Below are positions 47,490-58,269 of a DNA stretch of 64,000 nt, one piece after another. The first letter of the stretch is position 1; each line of letters opens with the position of its first letter. The DNA is taken from NCBI GenBank assembly GCA_015680685.1, contig MNCI01037707.1:91212-155211 (forward strand), written 5' to 3'. Source of the stretch: Gnetum montanum. Lineage: Eukaryota; Streptophyta; Gnetopsida; Gnetales; Gnetaceae. The notes under the pieces were generated by a model that saw only the letters and a list, made by a program, of their open reading frames with translations, did no database searches and was not told the DNA's origin. Position numbers and translations under genes: made by a program.

Positions 47490-48640
47490 CTACCAAGAAA
47501 ATGGGTTAAATGTAATAAGGCTTTAGATAGGAATGATTGACTAGATTGGCCAATTCATTTCCATCCATGTCTACTATCTAGAAGGCTTTATTGCAATAGG
47601 CACTAGTGATCAAGAAAGGCCCTTCCCAGTTGGCTGAGAATTTGTCTGTATGCTCATGGATGGCCTTGAGGACCACATCCCTCTTCTTGATCTTTCACTT
47701 GTTCAAGTTATGGTGGTGCCATTATTTCTACCTCTCCTAGTATCACTCAATGTGAGCAAGTGTTCACACTCGTTGCTCTTACATCGAGTCTAGGTCGATG
47801 ATCCATAGTTCTTTGTTTTATTCATCATTCATGAAGTCTAATAAGGCTACCTAAAGAGATGGAACCTATAATTCAAGAGGAAAAATAGCTTTAGAACCAT
47901 AAACTAGACTATATGGAGTTACCCCAGTTGTGGTTTGATAGGCCCACAGTGCATGGACAATCCACTCTTGCCACTTGTGTCTACTATTGTTAAGCATCTT
48001 TTTCAGAAAGTTCACAATAACTTTATTGCTAGCTTTAGCTTGTCCATTAGCTTGAGTGTAGTATGGTGAGGAGAAGAAATGCCTAATGCCTAGGTCATAA
48101 AAAAAGTTTTTCATTTCTTGGCTACAAAAGTATGGTTCATTGTCTATGACTATAGTCATAGGTATGCCAAAATGAGTAACTATGATATCAAGTATAAAGC
48201 TACAGCCTTGCTGAGACATTGTCTTTATTAGGGGAATGGCTTCAACCCACTTTTTGAAGTATTCAGTTGTAGTGATGATGAAGCTATGTTTTATAGAGGA
48301 CTTAGGTGTTGTAGCTCCAATAATATCCACCCCCACCATTGAAATGGCCAAGTTATCTAAGTGATGTGTAACTTAGTTGATGGCACATGGACCAATTCAC
48401 TATGTTGTTGACAAGTGTCATAAGTTTTAACCTTCTACAAGTAGTCATTTTCCATATAGGGTTAGTAATAACCTAACTACCTAATCTTAGCAACCATGGC
48501 TCTAGGTTCTATATGTCCTCTATATATACCCTTATGAACTTGCTCAAGGATTATGCAAGCTTTAGTCTTTCCCAAGCACACTAACAATATGCCATCATAA
48601 GATTGTTGACATAATGTATTATTGCCTACTATGACATACT
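47490..48640 (-). pseudogene. int: Copy 3 integrase (zinc-binding, catalytic core and C-terminal domains)
   Basis: The H2C2 region (48360-48600) reads HKGIYRGHIEPRAMVAKIR, then a stop, GYY, YDTCQQHSELVHVPS; one zinc-ligand Cys is Tyr. The core, open over 48351-47866 (161 aa), shows VGVDIIG (catalytic Asp, residue 9), IIVTHFGIPMTIVIDNEPYF (second Asp, residue 70) and YTQANGQAKASNKVI, where the catalytic Glu is Lys at residue 106; spacing is otherwise DX35E. HALWAYQTTTGVTPYSLVYG follows. The C-terminal part with NWEGPFL and NHSYLKPYY ends near 47.49 kb. Inactive because of the Glu to Lys change and stops. Confidence 0.9.
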
Positions 48641-48929
48641 ATTTTAACTGTTTACATAGAGCATCCTTTTGATAAGTAGTCAGGCCCTGTGAAGATTCAC
48701 CATGTATAAGGTAAATTTTGATATCATCATATGATTCCCTTGAAGGGGCAATATTGATGGAGGCTATGAATTTATTCTCAGTATTCTGTGTGATGGGAAT
48801 AGCAAAGTCCATGATTAAGAAAGGAAATTTGCTAAACACATAGAGTGTCACACTGAGAGCTAAGGTTGTAATTGCATCAACTAGCATGTTCTCAATTCAA
48901 GGTACATATTAGATGTCAATTTCTATGAA
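48639..48929 (-). pseudogene. Linker between second RNase H and integrase, copy 3
   Basis: The frame contains NMLVDAITTLALSV (family NxxADALAxLAS, the conserved end of the second RNase H region), then a loosely conserved linker with HGESSQGLTTYQKDALCKQL leading to the integrase zinc region. Confidence 0.65.
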
Positions 48930-49313
48930 TTATTGTGCTAGCTTCTTACCTAGGTCACAATAAGGTTGTAAATGTAAGGCTTTACATGCATAAACCTTGG
49001 TTACTTGGTTAACCACAAGTTGTGAGTCACCTTCGATCATTAAGCATTTGATTCCTAGGTCATGAGCTACCATAATTTCCCTAATCAATCCTTTATACTC
49101 AACTATATTGTTGGTGCATGGAAATTCAAAATGGTAAGCAAAGGACTCGATTTTACCAAATGAGAATGTTATGATGGTAGCAGAACTAGCCCCATGGGTT
49201 GTTGAAGCTTCTTCAAGGTGCATGACTACCTCATAGTCCTTAGGTACATTGCTAATAATGTTAACATGTTCATTAGGAAATTTAGAGTCTATGGCTACAT
49301 GGTCTTCTACCAA
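48930..49313 (-). pseudogene. Copy 3 second (archaeal-type) RNase H domain
   Basis: 127-aa open frame: FSFGKIESFAYHFEFPCTNN, directly followed by IVEYKGLIREIMVAHDLGIK and LMIEGDSQLVVNQV. The CTNNxxEYxxLI Glu and the GDSQLVVxQV Asp are the conserved catalytic-site motifs of the additional RNase H of Tat-lineage elements. The first Asp (usually FDGAS) is lost (MHLEEAS). Presence of this second RNase H after the retroviral one is the diagnostic of the Tat group. Confidence 0.85.
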
Positions 49314-49319
49314 TGAAGT

Positions 49320-49800
49320 AATAAGTTGTGTGGCTCTAGCCTAGCCTTTTGTTAAGGCTTGAGAAACATAATGAATGTCAAACATAGTTGTTATGGCTTT
49401 CTAATGGGTTATACAACTACTTTCATAAATTTTGATCATGATGTCTCTAAGTACATTGTCTTTGCAAATGATGTTGACTTGGCTTCTAAAGAGGTAGTGC
49501 TATGAATTCTTTAGTGAGAAGACTAGGGCTAAAAAATAATTCTCCACCTTGGTGGATCAAGTCTCATGGGCAACTAATGCATGGCTTAAGTAGTATACAG
49601 GTAACGCTACTCCATCATCTTGCTTCTAACAAAGTAAAGAGGTAATAGATGTGTTAGAGAAACTAAGGTAGATATGAAAAGGCTTATCCTCTTGAAAAGG
49701 ATAAACTATCAGTAGTTGTGCCAACTCTTGCTTAAGGTGTTCAAAGGCTTGTTGACATTGAGTCATCCATTCATAGTGAACTCCTTTCTTAAGCAAGTGT
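49320..49800 (-). pseudogene. Copy 3 RT connection and retroviral RNase H
   Basis: 49800-49626 encodes KHLLKKGVHYEWMTQCQQAF then EHLKQELAQLLIVYPFQEDK and FHIYLSFSNTSITSLL, the connection and RNase H start of Ty3/gypsy pol. With stops it continues DDGVALPVYYLSHALVAHET, NYFLALVFSLKNSxHYL, DIHYVSQALTKG and TSLVEDHVA. Confidence 0.85.
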
Positions 49801-50459
49801 TTCATGGATTGTAACTTATCNNNNNNNNNNNNNNNNNNNNNNNNNNNNNNNNNNNNNNNNNNNNNNNNNNNNNNNNNNNNNNNNNNNNNNNNNNNNNNNN
49901 NNNNNNNNNNNNNNNNNNNNNNNNNNNNNNNNNNNNNNNNNNNNNNNNNNNNNNNNNNNNNNNNNNNNNNNNNNNNNNNNNNNNNNNNNNNNNNNNNNNN
50001 NNNNNNNNNNNNNNNNNNNNNNNNNNNNNNNNNNNNNNNNNNNNNNNNNNNNNNNNNNNNNNNNNNNNNNNNNNNNNNNNNNNNNNNNNNNNNNNNNNNN
50101 NNNNNNNNNNNNNNNNNNNNNNNNNNNNNNNNNNNNNNNNNNNNNNNNNNNNNNNNNNNNNNNNNNNNNNNNNNNNNNNNNNNNNNNNNNNNNNNAAAAA
50201 AACCACTTCTTAGGGTTAAGCCTAAGCTCATATTTGAGGCATCATTTTAATACAAGGTCAAGGTCATGCACATGGTTGTCATACATTTTGGACTTAATGA
50301 CTATATCATCTACATAATCATTAAGTAATCCTAGCATATGTCACTAAAGATATATGTCATAGCTCTCTTGTAGGTCTCTCCTATGTTCTTTAAGCTAAAG
50401 GGCATAATGGTATAGCAAAAGGTACCCTAAGGGGTCATGAAGGTCATACTAAGTTGATG
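49801..50459 (-). pseudogene. pol: Copy 3 reverse transcriptase core, interrupted by an assembly gap
   Basis: From 50459 the frame reads MTFMTP, a stop at the usual Trp, GTFCYTIMPFSLKNIGETYK and RAMTYIFSDI (family TPWGTFCYxVMPFGLKNAGATYQR). A frame break follows, then DYVDDIVIKSKMYDNHVHDL with YVDD at 50305-50316, and YELRLNPKKW. 49821-50195 is a run of N. The RT N-terminus seen in copy 1 is absent here: a single N at 50460 joins RT directly to the pre-RT leader. Confidence 0.85.
49821..50195. other. Assembly gap (375 N)
   Basis: Unknown bases inside the RT domain. Translations across it are meaningless. Confidence 1.
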
Positions 50460-50460
50460 N

Positions 50461-50550
50461 TCCACTTAGGTTCAACAGTGAATTGCTTTGCTTCTATGTG
50501 TCCATACTCCAATCTTGCATATCAACCATAAGCACATTAAGTGCCACCTA
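50461..50550 (-). pseudogene. Copy 3 pre-RT leader and candidate 3' splice site of the sense intron
   Basis: On the minus strand TTTTTACCTAG|GTGGCACTTAATG (junction 50548/50547) opens a frame ALNVLMVDMQDWSMDT, parallel to PLNRLLVDMQDQSMST in copy 1. The same boundary in two diverged copies supports it as the acceptor of the pro-RT intron known in Ogre-type elements. Confidence 0.5.
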
Positions 50551-51239
50551 GGTAAAAATTGAGTAAATAATGCCAAGATGATATAAAATATCTTAGAAAC
50601 TATGCAAACACATGGTATATAAGGTGCAAACAAGATCAACAAAGGCTATAAGAGGTAGGTGAAGATAAAAAAGATGGAACAAAGACCACATAAGGTCAAA
50701 TAAAGGACAAACAATGTCAAAACAAGTTAAAGAGCAATGAAAGTAGGAAACATAAGGTCAAACATGATCAACTACGATTACACTTTTTGCCAATTTTAGG
50801 CCTTAGTGGGCCATGTTGCCAATTTAAGGCCTTGGTAGGCCATGGTTACATGGTGTCAAATGATGATCAAGGATGATCAAATCCCATCACCTAACATTAA
50901 TCAAAGGCTAAATAAGGTTGACAAAGGCCACAAGAGAGAGAATAAGGTAGATATGGTGAAACTGTAGTTATGTCAAAGTTGAATGACATCAACTAATAGT
51001 AACAAAGGTCAACAATGAATAGCAAGGCCAAAATAAGCCAAAAAAAAACCATGAAACAAGGTCAAACCAGCTAGAGTGAGATACATGTGATAAAAGAAGG
51101 TTAACATTGGTCAAACAAGGTTACATTTTGCTAATTTTAGGCCTTAGCAAGTAATAGTAGAGGTCTATAGGTCTATTAGATGAGTTTGGGCACATAGTGG
51201 GGTCATTTCATGGTTGTTTGGAAGCAAAAATGAAATCTT
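50551..51239. repeat. Pol-side flank of the copy 3 interval with GGCC-rich repeats (50775-50860)
   Basis: AT-rich, non-coding. CCAATTTTAGGCCTTAGTGG and CAATTTAAGGCCTTGGTAGG units occur at 50780-50850, and one more at about 51130. It parallels 560-1180 of copy 1, including TCTATTAGATGAGTTTGG. Confidence 0.65.
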
Positions 51240-53240
51240 TTGATGTGACTATGCTAGGCTCTATTGGTGACTATGCTAGCCAGCACAGGCAAACTAGACC
51301 TAAACATACCTAGCATCAATAGATGATTTCCCATGTTCATCATGTCTAGTTTTGGGCTCCTAACGGTTTGTATGGTTATTGTTGTATTTCAAGATTGAAG
51401 ATTAATGAATTTAGACCTTTTTTTTTCCTTTAGATGCTAGAAATAATGTCAACACTGGTGACTACACTAAGACTATGTTATCCAGCGTAGTCCAGATCAT
51501 CCCTAGCATAGTTACTTGAGAAAACTAGGTTTAAGAGGCTTTAGAGTTACTACTAGTGTTCTATCAGCTTCCTAGGACAACACAAGGCTTTGAAAGGTCA
51601 AAATGAATCATTCACAGCTTAAAAAAAGCTATTGAAAGTTCAATCTTGTATCAACACCTCATGACTATGCTAGCTAGCATAGTTGAGGGTTGGCTTAGTA
51701 TAGACAAACCAAAATATGGATTTTCCATGGTTAAAATAGGTCAAAGTACAATTTCCTTCAAGGTTGCAGGGTTCTAGGCTTCTTGCATCAAGTTTTTGGC
51801 TATTCTAAGTGTTACTGTGATGGTTAAAACACCTTGAACATGGGCTACACTAGGACTATGCTAGCTAGCATAGTCATAGGCCTACCTTAGCATAGTCACA
51901 TGAAATCTTGTCTTTTTGGTGGGCTTCTATAGTCAATTGGCATGGTTCTTTGGTTCTCAGGATTATTAGTGTTCTTGGCCAATTTTCTGACTAAAAATGG
52001 TTAATTTTGAAGGTTGTTGAGGCTTTGAAATGACCATTGCCTACTATGATTTTTCCAACCAATGTAGTTGATCCTAGCCTTAGTGTAGTTGGGATGAATT
52101 TGATGTTTTCAACATTAAAAAAAAAGTGAATTTGCAATTTGGTAAGGCTAGACAAGGTTGTTTATTTCCAAGTTAGGTTTTAGACTATTTTAAGTGTTAA
52201 ATCACCAATCATACCAGCCTCTAACCATGATTTCACAAGGACTACATTGGTTAGAATAGTCCAAGCTTGCTCTAGCATAGTCACAACATGGAATTTGAAT
52301 TTTGGTGTAATTATATGATTGATAAACTAGGTTTTTGAGTTCTAAGGCCATTGGTATTAGAAACTAGGGTTTCATGCCTGAAATTGTCAATTTTGATGCT
52401 CAATTTGATGTCACAATGGTCAAACACCACTAGACTACACTAGACAATGTAGTTACAATGTAGATGTGGGATGTATGATCAGTTTTGGCCACTTTTGATT
52501 GAGATTGCAAGGTTTAGAGGTCTCTAGGATCTCTAATAGGGTTTTGGAATTGATCTAGTGTTTTCAAAAGTAGATTTGACAAGTTGGAATCCCATCTTGG
52601 TGTTTTGGGAGTGTGAAAAAGTTGGCACTATGCTAGCTACCATAGTCACAAACCTCCTCAATGTAGTTACATAATAAAAATGAAATTTGACTTATTTCCA
52701 CTTCATAGTTTATCAATGTAAGGTTACCGGAGGTCCCATAGTAAAGTTGATGCTCAAAATGTGTCAATTTGAAGGTCATTTTAAGTATCTAATGTTTATT
52801 TCTTGCCCAAATAGTGGTCACACTGGCCAATGTAGCTGAGTCCTATCCTTAGTGCAGTCATGTAAGAAAATTGAATTTTGATGGATTTTGATAAGTTTCA
52901 TGCAATTTCAGAGCTCCCAAAGGTCCTGGCTAGGGTTTGATGCATGAAGTTATCACTCCAAAGTCAATTGGGATCTTGGTTAATATTTGGAAACCTCTTC
53001 CTACTAGTGGCTACACTAGCCACTGTAGTTAGGCTGCTAGTTAATGTAGTTGCCACAATTAGTAGGTTCTTGAATGGATTTCTATCTACCTCGTTGTTTG
53101 ATTTCCATCAATGTCAACACATGGTTTTCCATTTTTTACATAAGATTTCATGACATGGATTGGTAGTTGAAAGGTTGGTTTAGGCATTAATTGGATTTTG
53201 AAATTTGTTTCAAGGCTTCTAGGTGTTGAAACCCAGCGTA
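51240..53240. repeat. Tandem array of about 195-bp units with palindromic GACTATGCTAGC core (copy 3)
   Basis: Palindromic cores occur near 51250, 51450, 51655, 51835, 52035, 52240, 52430, 52620, 52815, 53010 and 53215, i.e. about 11 units of 190-200 bp. Perfect palindromes lie at 51664-51683 (20 bp) and 51854-51875 (22 bp), both centred on ATGCTAGCTAGCAT. It occupies the same place as the array at 1250-4300 of copy 1, about 430 bp before exon 1 of the antisense gene. Confidence 0.8.
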
Positions 53241-55458
53241 GTCACCTTAGGAAAATGGAAACTTAAGTGGATTAGGATTTTCGTTAGCTTTCTTCCTAGG
53301 TGCCTAGTGGAACCCACCTTGAATTGGAATTTTTTCAAGCATTAATTTCTCACTCACCTAACATAATCCTACTTTTCAATCATGAACATTGAGTTCAATG
53401 GAACTTGGGCAAGTGTTTTGGAAAAGAAGGGTTTTCCAAGGGGGTGCATAAGTTTGGAAGTGGGTTTTAAAAACCAAGTTTACACAAATCATTCTTTTCT
53501 TACCACTCTCAAGCATCAGTGCCTTGGATTAGAGCTCTAGAACTTCTCCAACACCTACAACCATCATCCTCAATGTAGTTAAGCTTTTCCAACCCAAGAG
53601 GCTAGCGGAGTTGCATTAGAAGGCTTCAAAACTCAAGGATTTTATTACTTCTACATTGATTACTATCATCATGTCGAAAAGAAGAGCTTCTATCATAAAG
53701 AATCTAGCCTTGGAGGAGGAAATTACTCATACCCAAGGCCTCTCCAATCTACCATGGCCTATGATAGTTGAGAGCTCTACCACCACGACACCCAAGTACA
53801 CACATTCTAGCCTTTTCTTACAAAATTTCACTAGAATCCTAGGAGTTCTTGGTCATGCTAGTTTGTGTGTTGGTTATGTAACAGTCCTACATTATATCTA
53901 TGTCATTTCTATGGATTTTTTATGTTTCTTGGGTTGTATTATTCGTGTGTGTCGAATAGAAAATTTATTTTTGCTATTTTTAGACATTTTCAAGGGTTTC
54001 AATTCAAAAAAGCAATACTAATTTTGTATTTTTTTTCTTGTTCAAAAAATTTAGCTTTTTCAATTTTTATGGTGATATAATTATAGTAATATGTTTAATG
54101 GTCAAGAGGATTTTTGAACCACCTAATTCTAACTTGCTATTAATTTGTTATGAATCTTTTCATAAGGCAACATAGAGTGGGTTTGAATTTTGTCCATTTT
54201 TACATGGTATTTTTATGTTATTTTACTTCAGAACGATTAAGAATTTTTCAGCTTTCTTATTTTGGGTTTGTAGTATTTTATTTAAGGATTCCAACAGCTA
54301 TGGAATCATCAAATTTGGATGTGTAGTTAATATTTGAAGAATTTTTTTCCTAAACTTGCACAAAATGGGATTTTGCTATTATGACCAGGTTCATGTCACT
54401 TTGGCAATGTCTTTAGCAAAAATTTCTAAAAATTTTTATGTTTCTAGTTTTTTATGTTTATCTTATGATTTAAGGATTCCAAAGGCTATGGAATCATTGA
54501 ATTTAGTTGTGTGGTTGATTTTTAATAAATTTTTTAGTAAACTAGTGTTTTTTTTTATTGTTATGTTTTACCCTTGCAAAGGTAGGCAACGTTGGTACTT
54601 TAGAATCTTTTTTCAGCCAACGTCCCATGGTCTTGGGGATGCCTTGAGGTGTTTGGGAGGGTTTTCAAGTGGTTTCAGCTAAGTTAAATTTTTTTATATA
54701 TTTTTTATGGATTATCTATTGTGACTCTTTCCCATAATTTTTAGTGTTGTTGTGAAGTTTTTGGTGGAATGTTATTATGATTTTGGTTGGTGTTTTGAAT
54801 TTTTTCTAAGCTTGGAACCAAAGTGTACTCACCCAATTTTGTTGAATTTTGATGTCCACACAATTTCCAACTTTAGAAAAAATTTTAGTTCTAATCTATC
54901 ATTTTTATGTTCGTATGAACTATTCTGTATAGCTGTAATTTTGGCCATGAAAACTACAAACCTCCCTGTCTATACAAGAAACATTGGTATTGATGTTATT
55001 TTTGATTTTTATTTTTAAAGTTTCATGAAGTTGTTCACATGTTGGTTTTCAATTTCAAATAGTAATTTTAAATTTTTAGCACATTTTAACTAGCTTTCCT
55101 AGAGTTTTTCCTATGGCTTGTTTCACCATTAACTAGAATACTTAGTAAAGTTTTTACAAGATTCAAGTTGGTCTTTGACTGTTGTAGTTGGTACAAGCTA
55201 GTTTTCATGCCTTTAATGTTTCTACACATAAAAATTTCATAGTCTTATGCATAACTTAGCATGAAAACTACCATCAATTGTTGGTAGGCCACTTGGTTGT
55301 ACATAGTTTTGGTTTTTGAGTCTAAGCATTGAAATTAGCTTTAGTTACTTGACTTGGAATGAAAATGTTGACACCAAAGTTGTAATTTTGACTATTGAAA
55401 GTATCTTTATATTTGATTATGACTATTTATTGTTGTAATAGTTGTTGTTGTTATGTAG

Positions 55459-55911
55459 GACCTTTCTCAAGCTCATACTAGTGGTGATAGAGCTAGTGGG
55501 GTTGCTATGTTAAATCCACACCCTAGGGCCTAACACCACACCACCCCACGTAACTTTGGAGAATGGATCCTTATGGTTTAGGCTAGAGGCACAAATTTCT
55601 TAGCCTTCATACTATAGACCTTTAGTGTCATGATATGGTCATACTTGTCAGCCCACACAACCATTGTTATCATTGAGACCTTGTCATCCCAATCATCCAA
55701 CTTGGATCATCAAGTTCATAGAAGATGATCCTAAGAAACACATGGAAGTGGAGGTGCTTGATAGCACTCATACAAGGGGGACTCATAAGCTATCCAAGAT
55801 TTGGAACATAGCAAAGTTCAACATGTAAAATGCTAACAACACCTTGTTAGTTGGACACTGGGCCCACATGTTATTCCAGAACCCTCCCACTACTATTTAC
55901 CATGTGGAAGG
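55459..55911 (+). pseudogene. Exon 2, copy 3: FCP1/NIF-like (HAD) domain
   Basis: 453 nt. It reads TFLKLILVVIELVGLLC, a stop where copy 2 has Tyr, then FLAFIL, a stop, TFSVMIWSYLSAHTTIVIIE, RGTHKLSKIW (the Trp kept here), NANNTLLVGHWAHMLFQNPP and TTIYHVEG. The last block is the clearest match to the C-terminal TLLhDDSxxKxxxNPPxTAIY block of plant FCP1-like phosphatases, with Gly-His for the Asp pair. Donor GG|GTAAGC. Confidence 0.7.
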
Positions 55912-56498
55912 GTAAGCATGGTTCTAAGTTTTATCATGTTTTTCTCTTACTGTTGTGGTAGCCAAACAACAAGCAATAGTAGCCCAAGAAATAACAACAA
56001 AGGTTAAGCATAGATTCCTAGAGGAGGAGATCCTACAATGCCATGAGAATGAAGGGTTATCCAATGTTCTATTGGATGACCATAAGTCCATCTTTGATCC
56101 CTCACAGCTAAGTGAACCCCCCTTCATCATCTGAGATGATGCTTCAAGTACGTATGCATTTTTTCATGTGCTTGAGCTATTTGTTTTTGTGCTTAAGCTT
56201 GGTCTTAATCATTTGTTGGTTGTTATGCTTGCCTTAGCTACTAAACCTCAGCCTATAGCCTCCACCTCCACATTTCGCATGAAGGGATGGGTGGATGTTC
56301 TAAACAACAGGGAGTTCATGCAAGGGATAACTAAGGACATAATCGATCAGTTGCACTAAGTTGCACCTCATATGGGTAAGTACTTAGCTTATTTTTCTTT
56401 ATGGTCATATTGTTTTAATTATTTTATTGTTTTTCGTACTTCATCTATTTAGCTACTTATGGTATTTGCTCATGTTTTGTTATTTTTCAATGTCTAAG

Positions 56499-57312
56499 CT
56501 TAGATGGGATCCCAACCACCCTATTGAGATCGATGCTTTACCTAGCCTACCATCTAATATAGAGAATGTACCATGTAAGTTATATGAAAGTGCCACTAAT
56601 TATGCATTTTCATGTGCCAAAACTTCATTGGAAAATCAACATGCCAATGAGTTCCTACAAGAACACATTATTGCATTGGAAAAAGAAAATAAGAGGCTGG
56701 CTAAGGTCAATAGGATCTCAAAGATTGTAAGGAATTCATGGAGGCCCAAGTGGCTAACAGGATTTCCTTGAAAATTAAAGAGATTGAATCAATGTGATAC
56801 TAGAATGCCATCCATGGCAAGGTTGCTCTTACCATGTAGGTTGTTGAACAGAAGTTGTAGATAGACTTACTAACATACAAGGCTAGGAAGTGGAGGGACT
56901 ACTATGCCTAGGTTCTCGAGTGGGGCTAAGCATAGAAGAACTAATAGAAAAAGTACAAGGCTGAGCATGAAGCTTACCTTAAGTTGTTGAAGGAGAAGTC
57001 CACCTAACAACACCAGTTAGAGCTTTTCATGAGGGGAATTCAAGCAAAGGATATCTTCAAACTCTTTGAAGGTACCCTAACCATGGTTGGGTCCCATCTC
57101 CTCAAGTCACTACCACTTCTAGAGAGGTAAATACCAAGATTTTTTCATGGGAGCCACCTACATGGATAGAAGTTGATGACAACAACATCCTAAGAGGAAT
57201 TAATCTCAGGGAGGTGGACTAGGCTCACATGACCAAGGAACAAATCCTCCATCGTTTCGAGGTTAGTCTTCAAAATCCCCCACCAGAGGATGTTACTCTC
57301 AATCCCTCCTAG
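56499..57312 (+). pseudogene. Exon 7, copy 3: coiled-coil-like region
   Basis: It opens RWDPNHPIEIDALPSLPSN and CKLYESATNYAFSCAKTSLE, then EFLQEHIIALEKENKRLAKV. After a frame break it continues with Lys/Glu-rich helices (YKAEHEAYLKLLKEKS, LELFMRGIQAKDIFKLFEG). It ends CCTAG|GTTTGTTTAC, like copy 2. Confidence 0.6.
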
Positions 57313-57794
57313 GTTTGTTTACTTAATTGGTTTTAGCATATTTTATTTTTATTTATTTTAAGTTATAGTTTGAATTTATACTTTGTTGATTATTGATTAA
57401 ACTTGTGTTTTGTTGTGGTATAGGTACTAGGTAATGCTAACGGCCCTAGCAGAGAAGGTGGAAGTGCTTCTTAGCCCCTTCCAACATCCTCTTAGTACCA
57501 CCCATGATCATTGCCTTAGTTATCCCATTGATTATAGCTGATGATATTATTTACATTGTGATGTACTAGCTAATGTTATCCATTAACATGTTGAGAGACA
57601 ATTTATAATGTAGACTTTCATGATTATTATGTTGTAGACATTGGATACTTATTATATTTAAATTTTAATTTTTTTATATGTTCTAAAAGTTTTAATGCTT
57701 CATATGCATTTAATGGTCTACATTTTTGGTTTATGGCATAGGCTAAGTTGGTTATCTTATGAAAAATGGCCATAATGTAAACTAGGTTGGAATG

Positions 57795-57975
57795 CTTATA
57801 AATGACTTGCTAGTTTTAGGCCATGGTGGGCCATGCGATTTGTCAGTTTTAGGCCATGGCGGGCCATGAAATTTACCAATTTTAGGCCAAGTCAAGCCTT
57901 GCAATATGCTAGTTTTAGACCATGGAAAGCCATACATTTTGCTAGTTTTAGGCCATGGTAGGTCCTACATTCTAA
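57795..57975. repeat. GGCC-rich short tandem repeat, pro side of the copy 3 interval
   Basis: Five units such as GCTAGTTTTAGGCCATGGTG and CAGTTTTAGGCCATGGCGGG with a period of about 33-38 bp. The cleanest of the six arrays. Each unit can pair GGCCATGG with itself. Confidence 0.8.
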
Positions 57976-58269
57976 AAGATAAAATTTTCTATTGGGTTTT
58001 ATGTTTAAAAATTTTTATAAGTTTTTTAGGTTTCAATGTTTTTATGGTCTTTTTGTGGTTTATTCTTCAAGATAAAAGGCATACAAGTAATATTTTAAAC
58101 AAGGAAAAACCTTAGACTACATGTGAAGTAAAGGTTAAAACAAAGTAAAAAAAAAGGTAAACAAAACGGTGCATGGAAGAAAAAATGTAAACTAGGCTAT
58201 GGAAGCTTATAAATAAAATGGTACATATGGTTATAGGTGTAAAGGTAAGAAAATCAAGAGGATACATTA

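Larger units (their letters stand above)
53671..57495 (+). pseudogene. Antisense intron-containing gene carried by copy 3, lacking exons 3 and 4
   Basis: Exon 1 53671-53796 opens with ATG (MSKRRASIIKNLALEEEITH) and contains GLSNLPWP, shared with copy 2 (GLSHLPWP). Exon 2 is 55459-55911, then exons 5 (55962-56147), 6 (56238-56375), 7 (56499-57312) and 8 (57424-57495, two TAG codons). Splice signals: TATGTAG| before exon 2, GG|GTAAGC after it, GTGGTAG| before exon 5, CAA|GTACGT after it, CCTTAG| and GG|GTAAGT around exon 6, CTAAG| and AG|GTTTGT around exon 7, TATAG| before exon 8. Only 50 bp separate exon 2 from exon 5, a deletion running from intron 2 to intron 4. It is convergent with gag-pro (58270-61131) and lies between pro and RT of the same element. 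Confidence 0.7.

Noticed and set aside
55924-56130. Minus-strand 68-aa frame opposite exon 5 of copy 3.
   Set aside because: The plus strand matches exon 5 of copies 1 and 2 (AKQQAIVAQ, with splice sites), so the minus frame is chance.
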